Source: JAAYDI01 sp052034005 (lineage in GTDB: Bacteria > Planctomycetota > Planctomycetia > Pirellulales > Pirellulaceae). Taken from it: 64,000 nt of DNA. Of this stretch, positions 45,438 to 54,755 are shown one piece after another; the stretch's first letter is position 1; each line of letters starts with the position of its first letter. The stretch lies in assembly GCA_052034005.1 (NCBI GenBank), contig JBPOJB010000017.1, forward strand, positions 13,996 to 77,995, given 5' to 3'. A program made the translations under genes and the position numbers. The notes under the pieces are model-generated. The model searched no databases and was not told the DNA's origin. It worked only from the letters and a program-made list of their open reading frames with translations.

Positions 45438-46220
45438 TCAGAACTCCCGTGCATATCCGGCGGTCCATCCGCCGTCGACGGTCAGCACGGCGCCGTTGAC
45501 GTAACTCGACTCCGGCGCGGCGAGGAACAACACGGCGTGGGCGATTTCCGTCACCGTCCCGGGGCGTCCGGACGGCACGTGGTCCAGCAGTTGCTGGACC
45601 GATTGCCGAAACATGCCGTTCTCGCCATAGAACAGTTGTCGCGTGCCGTCGGTGAGTATGGAACCGGGCGCCACGACGTTGACCGTGATCCCCTCGCCGC
45701 CCAACTCGATCGCCATCGCCTTGCTCAGGTTGATGACGCCCGCCTTGGCGGCGACGAAGGCACATTGCAGCCGCAACGGGATGATGCCCGCCACCGAGGA
45801 GATGTTGACGATGCGGCCCCACTTCCGCTGCCGCATCACGCCGGCGACCGCCCGGCTCACCAGGTACAAACCGGTCAGGTCGATCCGCACGATGCGCTCC
45901 CACTCGTCGAGCGGGAACTGGTCGATCGTCACGCGGTGACGCATCGTATTGACGCCCGCGTTGTTGACCAGGATGTCCACGCGCCCGTGCCGACCGACGA
46001 TCTGGTCCACCACGCCCTGTACCTGCCGCTCGTCGCTGACATCCATCTCGACCGGCACGCAACCCGGCGCGCGCGCGGCGGCTCGCTGTGCTTCCGCGAC
46101 ATCGATGTCCGAGTAGTACACGAGCGCGCCGTTGCCCGCCAGCATGTCCGCGACGGCCTGCCCGATCCCGCGCGCCGCGCCGGTGACGAGGGCCACACGA
46201 TTTGCCAAATCAATCTGCAT
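45438..46220 (-). CDS. SDR-family protein with Phe in place of the catalytic Tyr
   Basis: This 260-residue SDR has an intact cofactor site ('LVTGAARGIGQA', NNAG at 86-89) and Ser141/142 ('NISSVAG'), but the YxxxK motif reads F155-V-A-A-K159. The codon at that place is clearly TTC. In classical SDRs the tyrosine is the acid/base, so the protein should be inactive or altered, unless a nearby residue replaces it. The rest of the fold, including 'NGAVLTVDGGWTAGY' at the end, is normal. It lies 7 bp after the unknown-function gene and shares an operon with another SDR (47355-48197) that does have Tyr. Confidence 0.82.
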   Translation of the reverse strand: MQIDLANRVALVTGAARGIGQAVADMLAGNGALVYYSDIDVAEAQRAAARAPGCVPVEMDVSDERQVQGVVDQIVGRHGRVDILVNNAGVNTMRHRVTIDQFPLDEWERIVRIDLTGLYLVSRAVAGVMRQRKWGRIVNISSVAGIIPLRLQCAFVAAKAGVINLSKAMAIELGGEGITVNVVAPGSILTDGTRQLFYGENGMFRQSVQQLLDHVPSGRPGTVTEIAHAVLFLAAPESSYVNGAVLTVDGGWTAGYAREF

Positions 46221-46227
46221 GGAACCG

Positions 46228-47286
46228 TCACTGTCCTTCCGTCTCGGGAGTCAGCAGGTGGCTGACGATGCGGTCGATCGCTGTCTGAGAGCCGCGATAT
46301 GCCCAGGTCTGGGACGCGTCCTCGCAGAACACGCGGCCGGTCTCCCCGCCGATGCCCGGCACGTGGTATTCCAGTTCGCTGAACCGGCCCAGCCCGCTGC
46401 AGACGTTGCAGGCCTGCAGTGCGTAGCCCAGGTCCTCCGGGTCGTGCCACGGCACATCAACGTACGCCCCCGACGGATTGATGAACAGGTTCCGCACGAT
46501 CAGGGCCCGGCGGCCGTCCGCGGTGGCGTAGCGGTAGCCGATCCGGCCCGTCGCGGCCACCGCCCGGATCCCCAGCTTGTGCTCGCCCTGGGCGCGCATC
46601 GTGTAACGGATCAGGTGGTTGGTCACGGCGATGTCGTGCGGACTGACCTCGCCGAAAAAGACCCGCGGCGGGCATGCGCAGCAGGTCGCCACCAGCAGGT
46701 CGCCGCCGTGCGGCATCTGGATCAGATTCCACAGCCCCACCGGACCGGCCGTCGGCTGGCCGATCAGCCGGAGCGTCGATCGCAGCGTATAGCCCGCGTA
46801 CTGGACATCCGACATGTCCCGCCAGACCGGTTCATGGCGCAGCGGGTTGAGCGCGGCGGAAACCGACTTGGTGATCTCGAGATCCACTTCGGCGCCGGAC
46901 CGCGACAGGCGATGCGTGAGCCGGTTGACCAGCCGCACGGCGTCGGCTTCGACCGTGATGCGCCAGTCGCCGGGGTCCAGCCGGCGCGGCTGCTGGTACA
47001 GGTCCAGCTTCGGGAACGCCGGCAGGAAGAAATCGACTTCGGGCGCCAGCCAGGTGCGGTCGCCGCCGGAGTTGGGCCACTGGTCGCTCGCGTAAAACTC
47101 CGCGGCCGTCGCGGCGGACCCCAACGCCGGGTGCGTCCAGAAGAGGTTCTCCGCGCTGCCCGGCGTGAACAATCCCAGCACGCGGCCGCCGTAGGGCAGC
47201 ACGAGCACCTCGCTGCCGTCCGGGCTGCGATACATGTGCGGCGGCTTGCCCACCTGTCGGAGTGTGTCGATCAAGTGCTGATTCAT
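46228..47286 (-). CDS. protein of unknown function, possible galactose-mutarotase-like fold
   Basis: I do not recognise this 352-residue protein with confidence. It is beta-rich, with 'GGRVLGLFTPGSAENLFWTHP' near the start and 'GDRTWLAPEVDFFLPAF' and 'GDWRITVEADAVRLVNRLTHRLSRSG' after it. This is the order seen in aldose-1-epimerase-like carbohydrate-binding proteins. No signal peptide is present. It starts at the ATG at 47286 with GGAGGCC upstream and lies between two SDR genes, which suggests sugar metabolism. Confidence 0.6.
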   Translation of the reverse strand: MNQHLIDTLRQVGKPPHMYRSPDGSEVLVLPYGGRVLGLFTPGSAENLFWTHPALGSAATAAEFYASDQWPNSGGDRTWLAPEVDFFLPAFPKLDLYQQPRRLDPGDWRITVEADAVRLVNRLTHRLSRSGAEVDLEITKSVSAALNPLRHEPVWRDMSDVQYAGYTLRSTLRLIGQPTAGPVGLWNLIQMPHGGDLLVATCCACPPRVFFGEVSPHDIAVTNHLIRYTMRAQGEHKLGIRAVAATGRIGYRYATADGRRALIVRNLFINPSGAYVDVPWHDPEDLGYALQACNVCSGLGRFSELEYHVPGIGGETGRVFCEDASQTWAYRGSQTAIDRIVSHLLTPETEGQ

Positions 47287-47354
47287 CGTCACGGCCTCCG
47301 GAGTTCGCCCTGCTGCCCTTTTTCCCGTCCTCCCGGCCATGACCCGAAACCCGA

Positions 47355-48197
47355 TCACGCGCCCGGCACGTAGCCCTTGCCGAACCGATTGGGCGACTCG
47401 CTGCGGAAGTCGGAGAACAGCGACATCAGGGCAGTCGTGCCGCCATCGGCCACGATCGTCTGGCCGATGATGAACTCGGCGTCCTCCGAGCAGAGAAACA
47501 CGGCCAGGCGGGCGATGTCCAGCGGTGCGCCGGCTCGCCCGAGCGGCACCGAATTGCTCGCCGACTCGCGAGCAGACTCCTCGCTGAAACCGGGGATCGC
47601 CTGGTAGTAATTTTCCACGGTGATCCAGCCCGGCGCGATCGCGTTGACGCGGATGCCCTGGTGTGCCAGTTCGATCCCCAATTGGCGGGTCTGGGCAATG
47701 ATCGCACCCTTGGTGCCGGCGTACACCGAGTGTTCCGGCGCGCCTTGCAGTCCGTGGACCGACGTGAGGTTGCAGATCGTCCCGCCGCCGTGCGTGAGCA
47801 TGTCCCGCACGACGCTCTGCATCAGGAAGAACTGGGCGCGCACGTTGACATGATACAACACGTCGAACTGCTGCGGCGTCACCTGCAGAAACGGCTTGTT
47901 GAACGTGATCCCGGAATTGTTGACCAGGCAGTCAATGCCGCCCAGGAACTCGATCGCGCGGCTGGCCAACTGCTCCACCTGCTCGACCGAATCGAAGTCC
48001 GCCCGGAACACTTCGGCGCGACGGCCCCAGCCTCGGATCTCCTCGACGGCCGAGGTGGCGCCGAGTCCGCTGTGGGCGTAGTGCAGCACGACATCCGCGC
48101 CCTGCCTGGCGAACTCCAACGCGATTTCGCGCCCGATACCTGTCCCCGAGCCTGTTACCAGTGCCCGCTTGCCGGACAATTTGCCAGCAGTGCTCAT
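47355..48197 (-). CDS. short-chain dehydrogenase/reductase (SDR)
   Basis: This 280-residue SDR has 'LVTGSGTGIGREIALEFA', 'DCLVNNSGI', Ser in 'NLTSVHGLQG' and Tyr-x3-Lys (SVYAGTKGAI), then 'GQTIVADGGTTAL' at the C-terminus. It resembles glucose or 3-oxoacyl-reductase type SDRs. The chosen ATG is 48197; 48206 would add three residues. It is the first gene of the probable operon 47355-48197, 46228-47286 and 45438-46220. Confidence 0.86.
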   Translation of the reverse strand: MSTAGKLSGKRALVTGSGTGIGREIALEFARQGADVVLHYAHSGLGATSAVEEIRGWGRRAEVFRADFDSVEQVEQLASRAIEFLGGIDCLVNNSGITFNKPFLQVTPQQFDVLYHVNVRAQFFLMQSVVRDMLTHGGGTICNLTSVHGLQGAPEHSVYAGTKGAIIAQTRQLGIELAHQGIRVNAIAPGWITVENYYQAIPGFSEESARESASNSVPLGRAGAPLDIARLAVFLCSEDAEFIIGQTIVADGGTTALMSLFSDFRSESPNRFGKGYVPGA

Positions 48198-48577
48198 GAG
48201 AACCATCCGTCCATCGAAATCATGTGCCTTGCGTGGGACCGGCTCCGGGCACACGGCCGAAGGCGGACAGCCTGTCCGGCCGGTCCCTCCCCATCGATCA
48301 CGCACCAACGTACGCTTTCCGGGTTCCGAAAGCAATCATCCGTCTGCGTGACCGGCGCCGGGTCTCACGCGGGTACCGGGATGGGAAAGACCGGCCATGT
48401 TCGGCAAGAGTGTCCAGCAAGCGCGTCTGCCGCGTGCCCGTGACCGCTCTCTTTCGGCAGCTCCACGGTGCGGGGTGAACCGGCAGGGCGGGCAGGAGAT
48501 TTCCTCTCGCCTCGGCGGGCGCGGGTGTGTAGAATCGGGCACTCAACCTTGCAACGGATGGCCGGGGGTATTGTGTG
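48198..48577. other. divergent intergenic region
   Basis: A 380-bp gap between the SDR operon and the small membrane protein gene. It should hold both promoters. A TAGAAT (48530-48535) could be a -10 for the small gene, but there is no good -35. I see no repeat or RNA gene. Confidence 0.4.
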
Positions 48578-48805
48578 ATGGCCGAGATGGACGTTTGGGA
48601 CGCGGCGATCCTGGCGGTGGCCGCTTATATCGGCACCCTGGCGCTGGTCCGGCTGATGCGCCGGCGGCGGGACGCCGTCATGGCGGAATTCCAAGCCGAG
48701 GTCGCTGAGCAACTGGAACGCAAGCGGGCCGAACAGCGGCGCGAGAGGAACCGGGCCGCGCGAACCAGGCAGCCCTCGAGCACCTCGCCCGACACGGGCC
48801 AATAG
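48578..48805 (+). CDS. small single-pass membrane protein, hypothetical
   Basis: The 75-residue protein has one transmembrane helix (residues about 9-26, AAILAVAAYIGTLALVRLM) followed by a very basic, probably coiled-coil tail (RRRRDAV, then many E, Q, R, K) and a Ser/Thr-rich end. A GTG at 48575 could be the start, one codon earlier. It lies upstream of miaB with a 110-bp gap. I recognise no family. Confidence 0.6.
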   Translation: MAEMDVWDAAILAVAAYIGTLALVRLMRRRRDAVMAEFQAEVAEQLERKRAEQRRERNRAARTRQPSSTSPDTGQ

Positions 48806-48915
48806 CCCGCTGTCGCGCGCTCGGCTGTCCTGCGGCCGGGCGGATCGGTCGGCCATCCATCCGCGCCGACCGCGACCCCGGTTCGTGACCCGTTCACAGT
48901 GATCTGTGGATAGCG

Positions 48916-50298
48916 ATGTCGAAGCTCGTATACATCGAAACGGTCGGCTGCCAGATGAACGTGCTGGACAGCGAGATGATCGTCGCCTTGTTGCGCAAGT
49001 ACGATTACGTGGTGACAGGCGATGTGCGCGCGGCCGATCTCGTGCTGTTCAACACCTGCAGCGTGCGGCAGCATGCGGAGGACAAGATCTACAGCGCGTT
49101 GGGCCAGCTTCGCGCGTGGAAGCAGGCGCATCCGGAGCGAATCGTCGGCGTGGTGGGATGCATGGCCCAGAAGGAGCAGCGGCAGCTGTTTGACCGGGTG
49201 CCCTATCTCGACATCGTCGTCGGACCCGGCCAGTTGCATCGCATTCCCGAGTTGCTCGAACACGCGGCGTCCGGCGAGCGCCGGCAAGTGGCCGTGAGCC
49301 TCGATCGCACGGCCGGCGCGCGGGAGGAGATCCGCCGCAGTCATGAGACGTTCGATCCGCTGCGCGATCCGGCGACCCGGCCCACTCCCTTTCAGGCCTA
49401 CCTGCGGATCCAGATCGGCTGCGACCGATTCTGCTCCTACTGCGTGGTCCCGGGGACGCGCGGGCCGGAACAAGGCCGCCCGCCGGAAGACATTCGGCGC
49501 GAGGCGCAGGCGCTGGTCGAGCAGGGGTGCGTGGAGATCACGTTGCTCGGCCAGACGGTCAACAGTTACCGGTACGACGTCCTGGGCCGGACGACTCGGC
49601 TGGCCGACCTGCTCATCCAGCTTCACGACCTCCCCGGGCTCCGCCGGTTGAAGTTCGTCACGAACCATCCCAGCGATATGACGCAGCGCCTGCTGGAGGT
49701 GGTGCGCGATCTGCCCAAGTGCTCGCCCTACCTGCATGTGCCGCTGCAAAGCGGCTCGAACGCCGTGCTGAGCCGCATGAAACGCGGTTACACGATCGAG
49801 CAGTACCGCGAGATGATGCATCGGATCCGGGAGACCGTCCCCGGGGCGACGGTCTCGAGCGATTTCATTGTGGGGTTCTGCGGGGAGACCGCGGAGGATT
49901 TCGCCCAGACGGTTGCGGCGGTGCGGGAGTTCCGGTTCAAGAACAGTTTCATCTTCAAGTACAGTCCGCGGCCGGGCACGAAGGCCGCGGAGCGATTGCC
50001 GGACGATGTCCCGTGGGAGGTGAAGCAGTCGCGCAATCACGAGCTGCTGGCGATCCAGAATGCGATCAGCGAAGAGGACAACCGGCAGTGGATCGGCAGG
50101 CGCGTCGAGGTGCTCGTGGAAGGCCCGAGCAAGACGACGCGCAAGCAGGCTGTGCAGGGGCCTGTCATGCAGCTCACCGGGCGCACGCACTGCGATCGGA
50201 TCGTGGTCTTCGACGGCGCGCCGGATCAAGTCGGCCAGTTTCTTCCGGTCCACATCACCGGCGTGACGGCCCATACGCTGTTTGGGATCGCGAAATGA
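48916..50298 (+). CDS. miaB: tRNA-2-methylthio-N6-dimethylallyladenosine synthase
   Basis: This 460-residue radical-SAM methylthiotransferase adds the 2-methylthio group to i6A37 of tRNAs. Both clusters are present: the three N-terminal cysteines ('ETVGCQMN', 'FNTCSVR', 'GVVGCMAQ') and the radical-SAM C-x3-C-x2-C ('IGCDRFCSYC', residues about 170-177). 'LQSGSNAVLSRMKRGYT' and a C-terminal TRAM domain (from about 385) complete the family. The segment after the CxxxCxxC reads 'VVPGTRGPEQGR', slightly different from the usual VPYTRG. The enzyme is normal in length. Confidence 0.93.
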   Translation: MSKLVYIETVGCQMNVLDSEMIVALLRKYDYVVTGDVRAADLVLFNTCSVRQHAEDKIYSALGQLRAWKQAHPERIVGVVGCMAQKEQRQLFDRVPYLDIVVGPGQLHRIPELLEHAASGERRQVAVSLDRTAGAREEIRRSHETFDPLRDPATRPTPFQAYLRIQIGCDRFCSYCVVPGTRGPEQGRPPEDIRREAQALVEQGCVEITLLGQTVNSYRYDVLGRTTRLADLLIQLHDLPGLRRLKFVTNHPSDMTQRLLEVVRDLPKCSPYLHVPLQSGSNAVLSRMKRGYTIEQYREMMHRIRETVPGATVSSDFIVGFCGETAEDFAQTVAAVREFRFKNSFIFKYSPRPGTKAAERLPDDVPWEVKQSRNHELLAIQNAISEEDNRQWIGRRVEVLVEGPSKTTRKQAVQGPVMQLTGRTHCDRIVVFDGAPDQVGQFLPVHITGVTAHTLFGIAK

Positions 50299-50509
50299 GC
50301 TGCGCGGCAGCCGGTCTTCCGTCTCCTGCCCGGCGGTCCAAGAAATGGCGGTGGTGAGCGAACAACCACGGCCCCTTTGTGCCGGCCCGGCACGCCTGCC
50401 TGCCTGCCGACTGACTGGCTTGACGCGTGCAGGGGGCACGTCTAGGCTCGCCGGCTGGGTCAGCAGTGCCGATCCCGATCTTCTGGCGGCCGTGTGGTGC
50501 GGGACGATC

Positions 50510-51469
50510 ATGACGAATGCATATGCCATCGAGGTCGAGAATCTCGACAAGGTCTATCGCGACGGCCTGATCTTCCGTCGCCCGTTCCCGGCGTTGACGG
50601 GGATCACCCTGCAGGTGCGCTACGGGGAGATCTTCGGGCTACTCGGCCCCAACGGGGCCGGTAAGACGACGCTGGTGAAGTTGCTGTTGGGGATTGTGCG
50701 TGCGACACGTGGGCGGGCGTGCATGCTGGGCCGCCCGGCGGGCGATCGTGCGGGGCGGCGGCGGGTGGGCTACTTGCCGGAGAACCTGCGGATCCCGCGT
50801 CACCACACGGCGCTGAGCGCGTTGGAGTTATACGGTCAGATGAGCGGCATGGCGCGCGGGGAGATCAGGCGGCGCAGCAGGCCGCTGCTGGCCTCGGTGG
50901 ATCTGGCCGACCGGGCGCGCGACCCGGTCCGGAAGTACTCCAAGGGCATGCTGCAACGCCTCGGCCTGGCCATCGCGTTGCTGCACGACCCGGATCTGGT
51001 GTTTCTGGACGAGCCCACGGACGGGTTGGATCCGGCGGGCCGTGCGCACGTGCGGCAGACGCTGGTGCGGCTCAAGGCCGAGGGAAAGACGATCTTCCTC
51101 AACAGCCACCTGCTGCAGGAGGTCGAGCTGGTCTGCGACCGTGTGGCGATTCTGGACCGGGGTGTTCTGAAGGGTTTGGGGCGTGTCGAAGACCTGGTCC
51201 CCCAGCGCCGGGAGGATGTGGAGTTGCAGGTGAACGTGGTCGGTCCGGCGGAGGCCGTGCAGGCGGCCGTGGCGAGCCTGCGGGAGCCGCGGGTCTGGTC
51301 GCGCGACGGGCAACAGCATCTGATTCATCTGTACGTGCGCGACCAGGCGGAGATTGATCAGTGCGTGGACGCGCTGCGGAGGCAGATGCTGAGCATCGCG
51401 TCGTTGGGCCGCCGGCGGATCAGTCTGGAAGAGGCGTTCCTGAGAGTGTTGGGGTTGAATGCGGACTAG
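50510..51469 (+). CDS. ABC transporter ATP-binding protein (ABC-2 exporter)
   Basis: This 319-residue ATPase has Walker A 'GPNGAGKTT', a signature region 'YSKGMLQRLG', Walker B 'LVFLDEPTDGLD' and the switch 'FLNSHLLQEVE'. The ATG at 50510 is the first start that gives the family N-terminus ('AIEVENLDKVY'). The stretch 50299-50509 after miaB holds no gene. The permease gene begins 2 bp after its stop, so they are surely one operon. Confidence 0.9.
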   Translation: MTNAYAIEVENLDKVYRDGLIFRRPFPALTGITLQVRYGEIFGLLGPNGAGKTTLVKLLLGIVRATRGRACMLGRPAGDRAGRRRVGYLPENLRIPRHHTALSALELYGQMSGMARGEIRRRSRPLLASVDLADRARDPVRKYSKGMLQRLGLAIALLHDPDLVFLDEPTDGLDPAGRAHVRQTLVRLKAEGKTIFLNSHLLQEVELVCDRVAILDRGVLKGLGRVEDLVPQRREDVELQVNVVGPAEAVQAAVASLREPRVWSRDGQQHLIHLYVRDQAEIDQCVDALRRQMLSIASLGRRRISLEEAFLRVLGLNAD

Positions 51470-51471
51470 CC

Positions 51472-53760
51472 ATGAAGCCGTACCTCGCCATCATCGCGGA
51501 TTCGTTTCGGGAAGCCCTGGCGTCGCGCATCCTGTGGATCCTGCTGGTGCTCATCACGCTGTTCCTGGCGGCGCTGAGCCCGCTGGGGTTCCGTGCCGAG
51601 CAGACGACGGAGTTCCGGCAGGGTGATTTCCTGGACGCCCGGGGTTTCGTGGCGGCCGTGCATGAGGACTTCGATCGGGGCGCGCCCTCGCCCGGACACC
51701 GCCTGTGGTCGACATTCGACGGGCCCTTGCGGCAGACGCTCGGCAGTTTCCAGAAAGCCGACGAGAACGACATCCAGCAATACTACGCCGACTTCCCCAA
51801 ACTGCTCAAAGCGCTCAATGACACGCTCCAGGATCGCCGGTTCTATGACGCGACCGCCTGGCAGGATGTGGTGCTGGGGAGCGATGCGCGGGAGCTGATC
51901 GAGCGCGGCTTGGATGCGCTGCCGGCTGAAGACCTGGCGCGCTTGAATCGGTTGCTGATCATCACGCCGTACGACAAGTACTTCCGGGCCCAGCCGCCCA
52001 AGCAGATCCGCGTCACATACCTCGGCTGGAACATCTCGCCGCCGATCCGCACGAGCGAGAAGGTCATCAAGCAGGTTACCGAGCAGGCGGTGTTGCCGAA
52101 CGTCATGGCCGTCATCGTCGGCTTCTTCGGCGTGTTTGCCGCCATCCTGGTGACCGCGTCGATCATCCCGCAGATGTTCGACCCGGGCTCGCTGAGCCTG
52201 CTGTTGAGCAAGCCGGTGTCCCGATCCCTGATGTTCCTGGCCAAGTTCCTGGGCGGGTGCGCATTCATCCTGATCAATGCCACCTACTTCATCCTCGGAC
52301 TATGGCTCATCGTCGGGCTGCGGCTGGGCATCTGGAGCCAGGGCTTGCTGCTGTGCATCCCCATCTTCCTGTTCCTGTTCGCCATCTATTATTCCGTCTC
52401 GGCGGTCGCCGGGGTCATCTGGCGCAATGCGATCGTGTGCGTCGTGATCACGGTCCTGTTCTACATGGCCTGCAAAGCCACGGGGATGACCAAGCACATC
52501 CTTCAAGAGCTGGCGGTGGAGAACAAGCGGCTGGTGCGCCTCGTGTCGGCCGGCGACACGCTCATCACGCTGGACGAGAACAAGGCCACTTACCGCTGGG
52601 ACGCCGAGTCGGGTGAATGGCAACCGGTGTTCTTCGAGGGCGGAGGCGGGATCCTGGATCGCGTGCTCGGGCCGATCTACGTCCCCGACCAGCACCTGCT
52701 GCTGGCGGCGCATGCCGGCGACCGCGGCCTGTTCCGCGCCAACTCCCGGCTGTTGGTGGGCCGGGAGGCGGACGGCTGGAAGCAGGTCGAGGGCCCATCG
52801 CTGCCGGTCGGGACCTGGGAGTTGTTGCCGGATCCGCACGGCCGACTGCTGGCGGTGACCCACACGGGCGTTGAGCAGTTGGTGGGCACCCTGGAGGCGG
52901 AGCCGAAGCGGCTGCAGTTGTTCTTCGTCGAGTTTCCCCAGTTGCTGACCAGGCCGTTCCGGCCGGCCGGACCGTCCAAGCCCCTGAAGCTTGCCGCGCC
53001 GATGGCGGCCGCCGTGGATCCGCAATCCGGCAACGTCGTCACGTACAGCCGCGGCGAGTTGACGCTGCTGGCGCGGCAGGATGAGGATTACCTGGTCGCG
53101 CAGACCGCATCGGTGGACACGGACGAGGACCATGATGCGCTGGTCGCCTACGCGGGCTCGCTCATCCTGCTCGCCCTGGCCGATGGCCGGGTCATGAGCT
53201 TCGAGGCCCCCTCGCTGACCTGGCGCGGCACCTGCGAGCCCGAGCCGGGCAGCCAGCCGCGCCTCGCCTGCACGTCTCCCGACGGGAAGATGTGCGCGAT
53301 CCTGTTTCACAACGGCCGACTCCATGTATTCGACGCGGCGCCGGGCGCACACGCCGTGTCGCGGGTGGCCGATGTGCGTGGACAGGGTGATATCTCGGCG
53401 GCCGCCTTCGGTGCGGACAATTCCCTGCTGGTCGCCGACCGCGTCAACCGCGTGACCGTCTACGACCCCGTGTCGGGCGCGCCGACCCGCACCTGCGCGC
53501 CTGCCCTGACGCCATTGGAGATCGTCTACTACTACGCCATTCTCCCGATCTATACGGTGTTCCCGCAGCCCGGCGAGCTGGCCAACACCATCCAGTATGT
53601 GCTGACCAACGAGGACACCTTCGACCTGGCCATGCTGGGCGGGGATCTGCAGACCAAGCGCGTGCCGCTTCACCCGTGGGCCCCGGTGCGCAGCAGCCTG
53701 ATATTCGTTGTCGTCCTGCTGACGCTGGCCTGCATCTACATCGAACGCCAGGACTTCTGA
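51472..53760 (+). CDS. ABC-2 permease fused to a propeller-like domain
   Basis: This 762-residue protein starts with an ABC-2 permease: TM1 at residues 17-37, an about 170-residue hydrophilic segment, then about five helices between 210 and 355 with 'FDPGSLSLLLSKPVSRSLMFLAKFLGG'. From about 375 to 700 it becomes a hydrophilic beta-rich region with repeated strands ('LITLDENKATYRWD', 'LLLALADGRVMSFE', 'MCAILFHNGRLHVFD', 'SLLVADRVNRVTVYD') like WD40/quinoprotein blades. One last helix lies at 738-757. Permease-propeller fusions of this type are unusual; similar ABC-2 proteins with large extra domains occur in planctomycetes. Confidence 0.8.
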   Translation: MKPYLAIIADSFREALASRILWILLVLITLFLAALSPLGFRAEQTTEFRQGDFLDARGFVAAVHEDFDRGAPSPGHRLWSTFDGPLRQTLGSFQKADENDIQQYYADFPKLLKALNDTLQDRRFYDATAWQDVVLGSDARELIERGLDALPAEDLARLNRLLIITPYDKYFRAQPPKQIRVTYLGWNISPPIRTSEKVIKQVTEQAVLPNVMAVIVGFFGVFAAILVTASIIPQMFDPGSLSLLLSKPVSRSLMFLAKFLGGCAFILINATYFILGLWLIVGLRLGIWSQGLLLCIPIFLFLFAIYYSVSAVAGVIWRNAIVCVVITVLFYMACKATGMTKHILQELAVENKRLVRLVSAGDTLITLDENKATYRWDAESGEWQPVFFEGGGGILDRVLGPIYVPDQHLLLAAHAGDRGLFRANSRLLVGREADGWKQVEGPSLPVGTWELLPDPHGRLLAVTHTGVEQLVGTLEAEPKRLQLFFVEFPQLLTRPFRPAGPSKPLKLAAPMAAAVDPQSGNVVTYSRGELTLLARQDEDYLVAQTASVDTDEDHDALVAYAGSLILLALADGRVMSFEAPSLTWRGTCEPEPGSQPRLACTSPDGKMCAILFHNGRLHVFDAAPGAHAVSRVADVRGQGDISAAAFGADNSLLVADRVNRVTVYDPVSGAPTRTCAPALTPLEIVYYYAILPIYTVFPQPGELANTIQYVLTNEDTFDLAMLGGDLQTKRVPLHPWAPVRSSLIFVVVLLTLACIYIERQDF

Positions 53761-53857
53761 TCGGCACGATCCTGGACGGTGCGGCACGGGCAGCGGCGGG
53801 TGACGCGCCGGCGTCGGACGGCGAGGCGGCCGGCCGGCGGTCCTGCCGTTGTCCGGC

Positions 53858-54598
53858 CTACGGCTCAGCGCGCGACCACTGCATGCGCACGCCGCCGAGC
53901 AGCCACACGTTGACGCCCAGGCAGATCATGACGGCTTCGACGAGCGCCATCATGGTGAAGAACGGCCCGGTGCGCGCCGATTCCAGGCCGGTCATCACGA
54001 ACCCCGCGGCGAAGCACAGCAGAGTCAATACGGCGATCCGCAGGCCGACCGGCCTTGGGGATACCATGGCCCAGAACGAGCCGCCGGCGACGCACGCGAG
54101 CGAGGACCCGTAGCCGGCCAGCGCCAGCCCATGCGACCAGGGGAACGCGACATGGTGGCACAAGCCGCAGCCGAGCGCGACGGCCGTCGTCCAGGACATG
54201 AGGTCGGCCAGCGAGAACTGCCGAGCCGCCAGGCGGTGCGGTCGGTCGCGTGCCGCGCGCGTGCGGAGCCCTGCCCAGCGCGTCACGGCGAGCGGCACGG
54301 CCACCCAGGCGGTGTAGAGACACAACACCAGGAACCACTCCGACCTGCGGCCGGGCGTCACGGCGGAGAGCGGTCCGCTCAGGAGCGCGGCCGCGGCGAG
54401 CACGGCCAGCAGGCGCCACAGCCGCGGGGCGGCGCCCCAGACCCACCAGGCCGACAACAGGGCCAGTTGGCCGGCGGCGAGCCCGCACAGCAGCATGAGC
54501 GCCGTGTGGGGCGCGTCGCGCAGCCGGCTGGCCACCGCCGCGTCGCACGACGCGGCAGCGATCGTTAGCAGGCCGGCCAGCAGGTGCGTGGGTTTCAT
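53858..54598 (-). CDS. multi-pass membrane protein, hypothetical
   Basis: The 246-residue protein has about seven hydrophobic helices (e.g. 'LLAGLLTIAAASCDAAV', 'LMLLCGLAAGQLALL', 'FLVLCLYTAWVAVPLAV', 'MMALVEAVMICLGVNVWLL'). A central 'AARQFSLADLMSWTTAVALGCGL' is very like a motif found in many planctomycete membrane proteins of unknown function. I recognise no enzyme or transport family. The start at 54598 follows a gap to the divergent aroE gene; the 3' end faces the ABC-propeller gene. Confidence 0.65.
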   Translation of the reverse strand: MKPTHLLAGLLTIAAASCDAAVASRLRDAPHTALMLLCGLAAGQLALLSAWWVWGAAPRLWRLLAVLAAAALLSGPLSAVTPGRRSEWFLVLCLYTAWVAVPLAVTRWAGLRTRAARDRPHRLAARQFSLADLMSWTTAVALGCGLCHHVAFPWSHGLALAGYGSSLACVAGGSFWAMVSPRPVGLRIAVLTLLCFAAGFVMTGLESARTGPFFTMMALVEAVMICLGVNVWLLGGVRMQWSRAEP

Positions 54599-54664
54599 GC
54601 CGTTCCATTGTGATCGGCTCGTCGCCTCCTGGCCAGCGTTGGCTGCCCGCGCCGGGCGGCGGCG

Positions 54665-54693
54665 TTGCATTGCCCGGACAAGTCGGACAGAAT
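54665..54693 (+). promoter_or_regulatory. possible promoter of aroE
   Basis: TTGCAT (54665-54670), a 17-bp spacer and CAGAAT (54688-54693) lie about 60 bp before the aroE GTG start. The match is moderate. Confidence 0.3.
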
Positions 54694-54755
54694 ATGGGAG
54701 TTGTAGCGATGATTTCGGTTCCTGGGGCGTATGCGGCGCCGTCCGCGAGGTGCTC

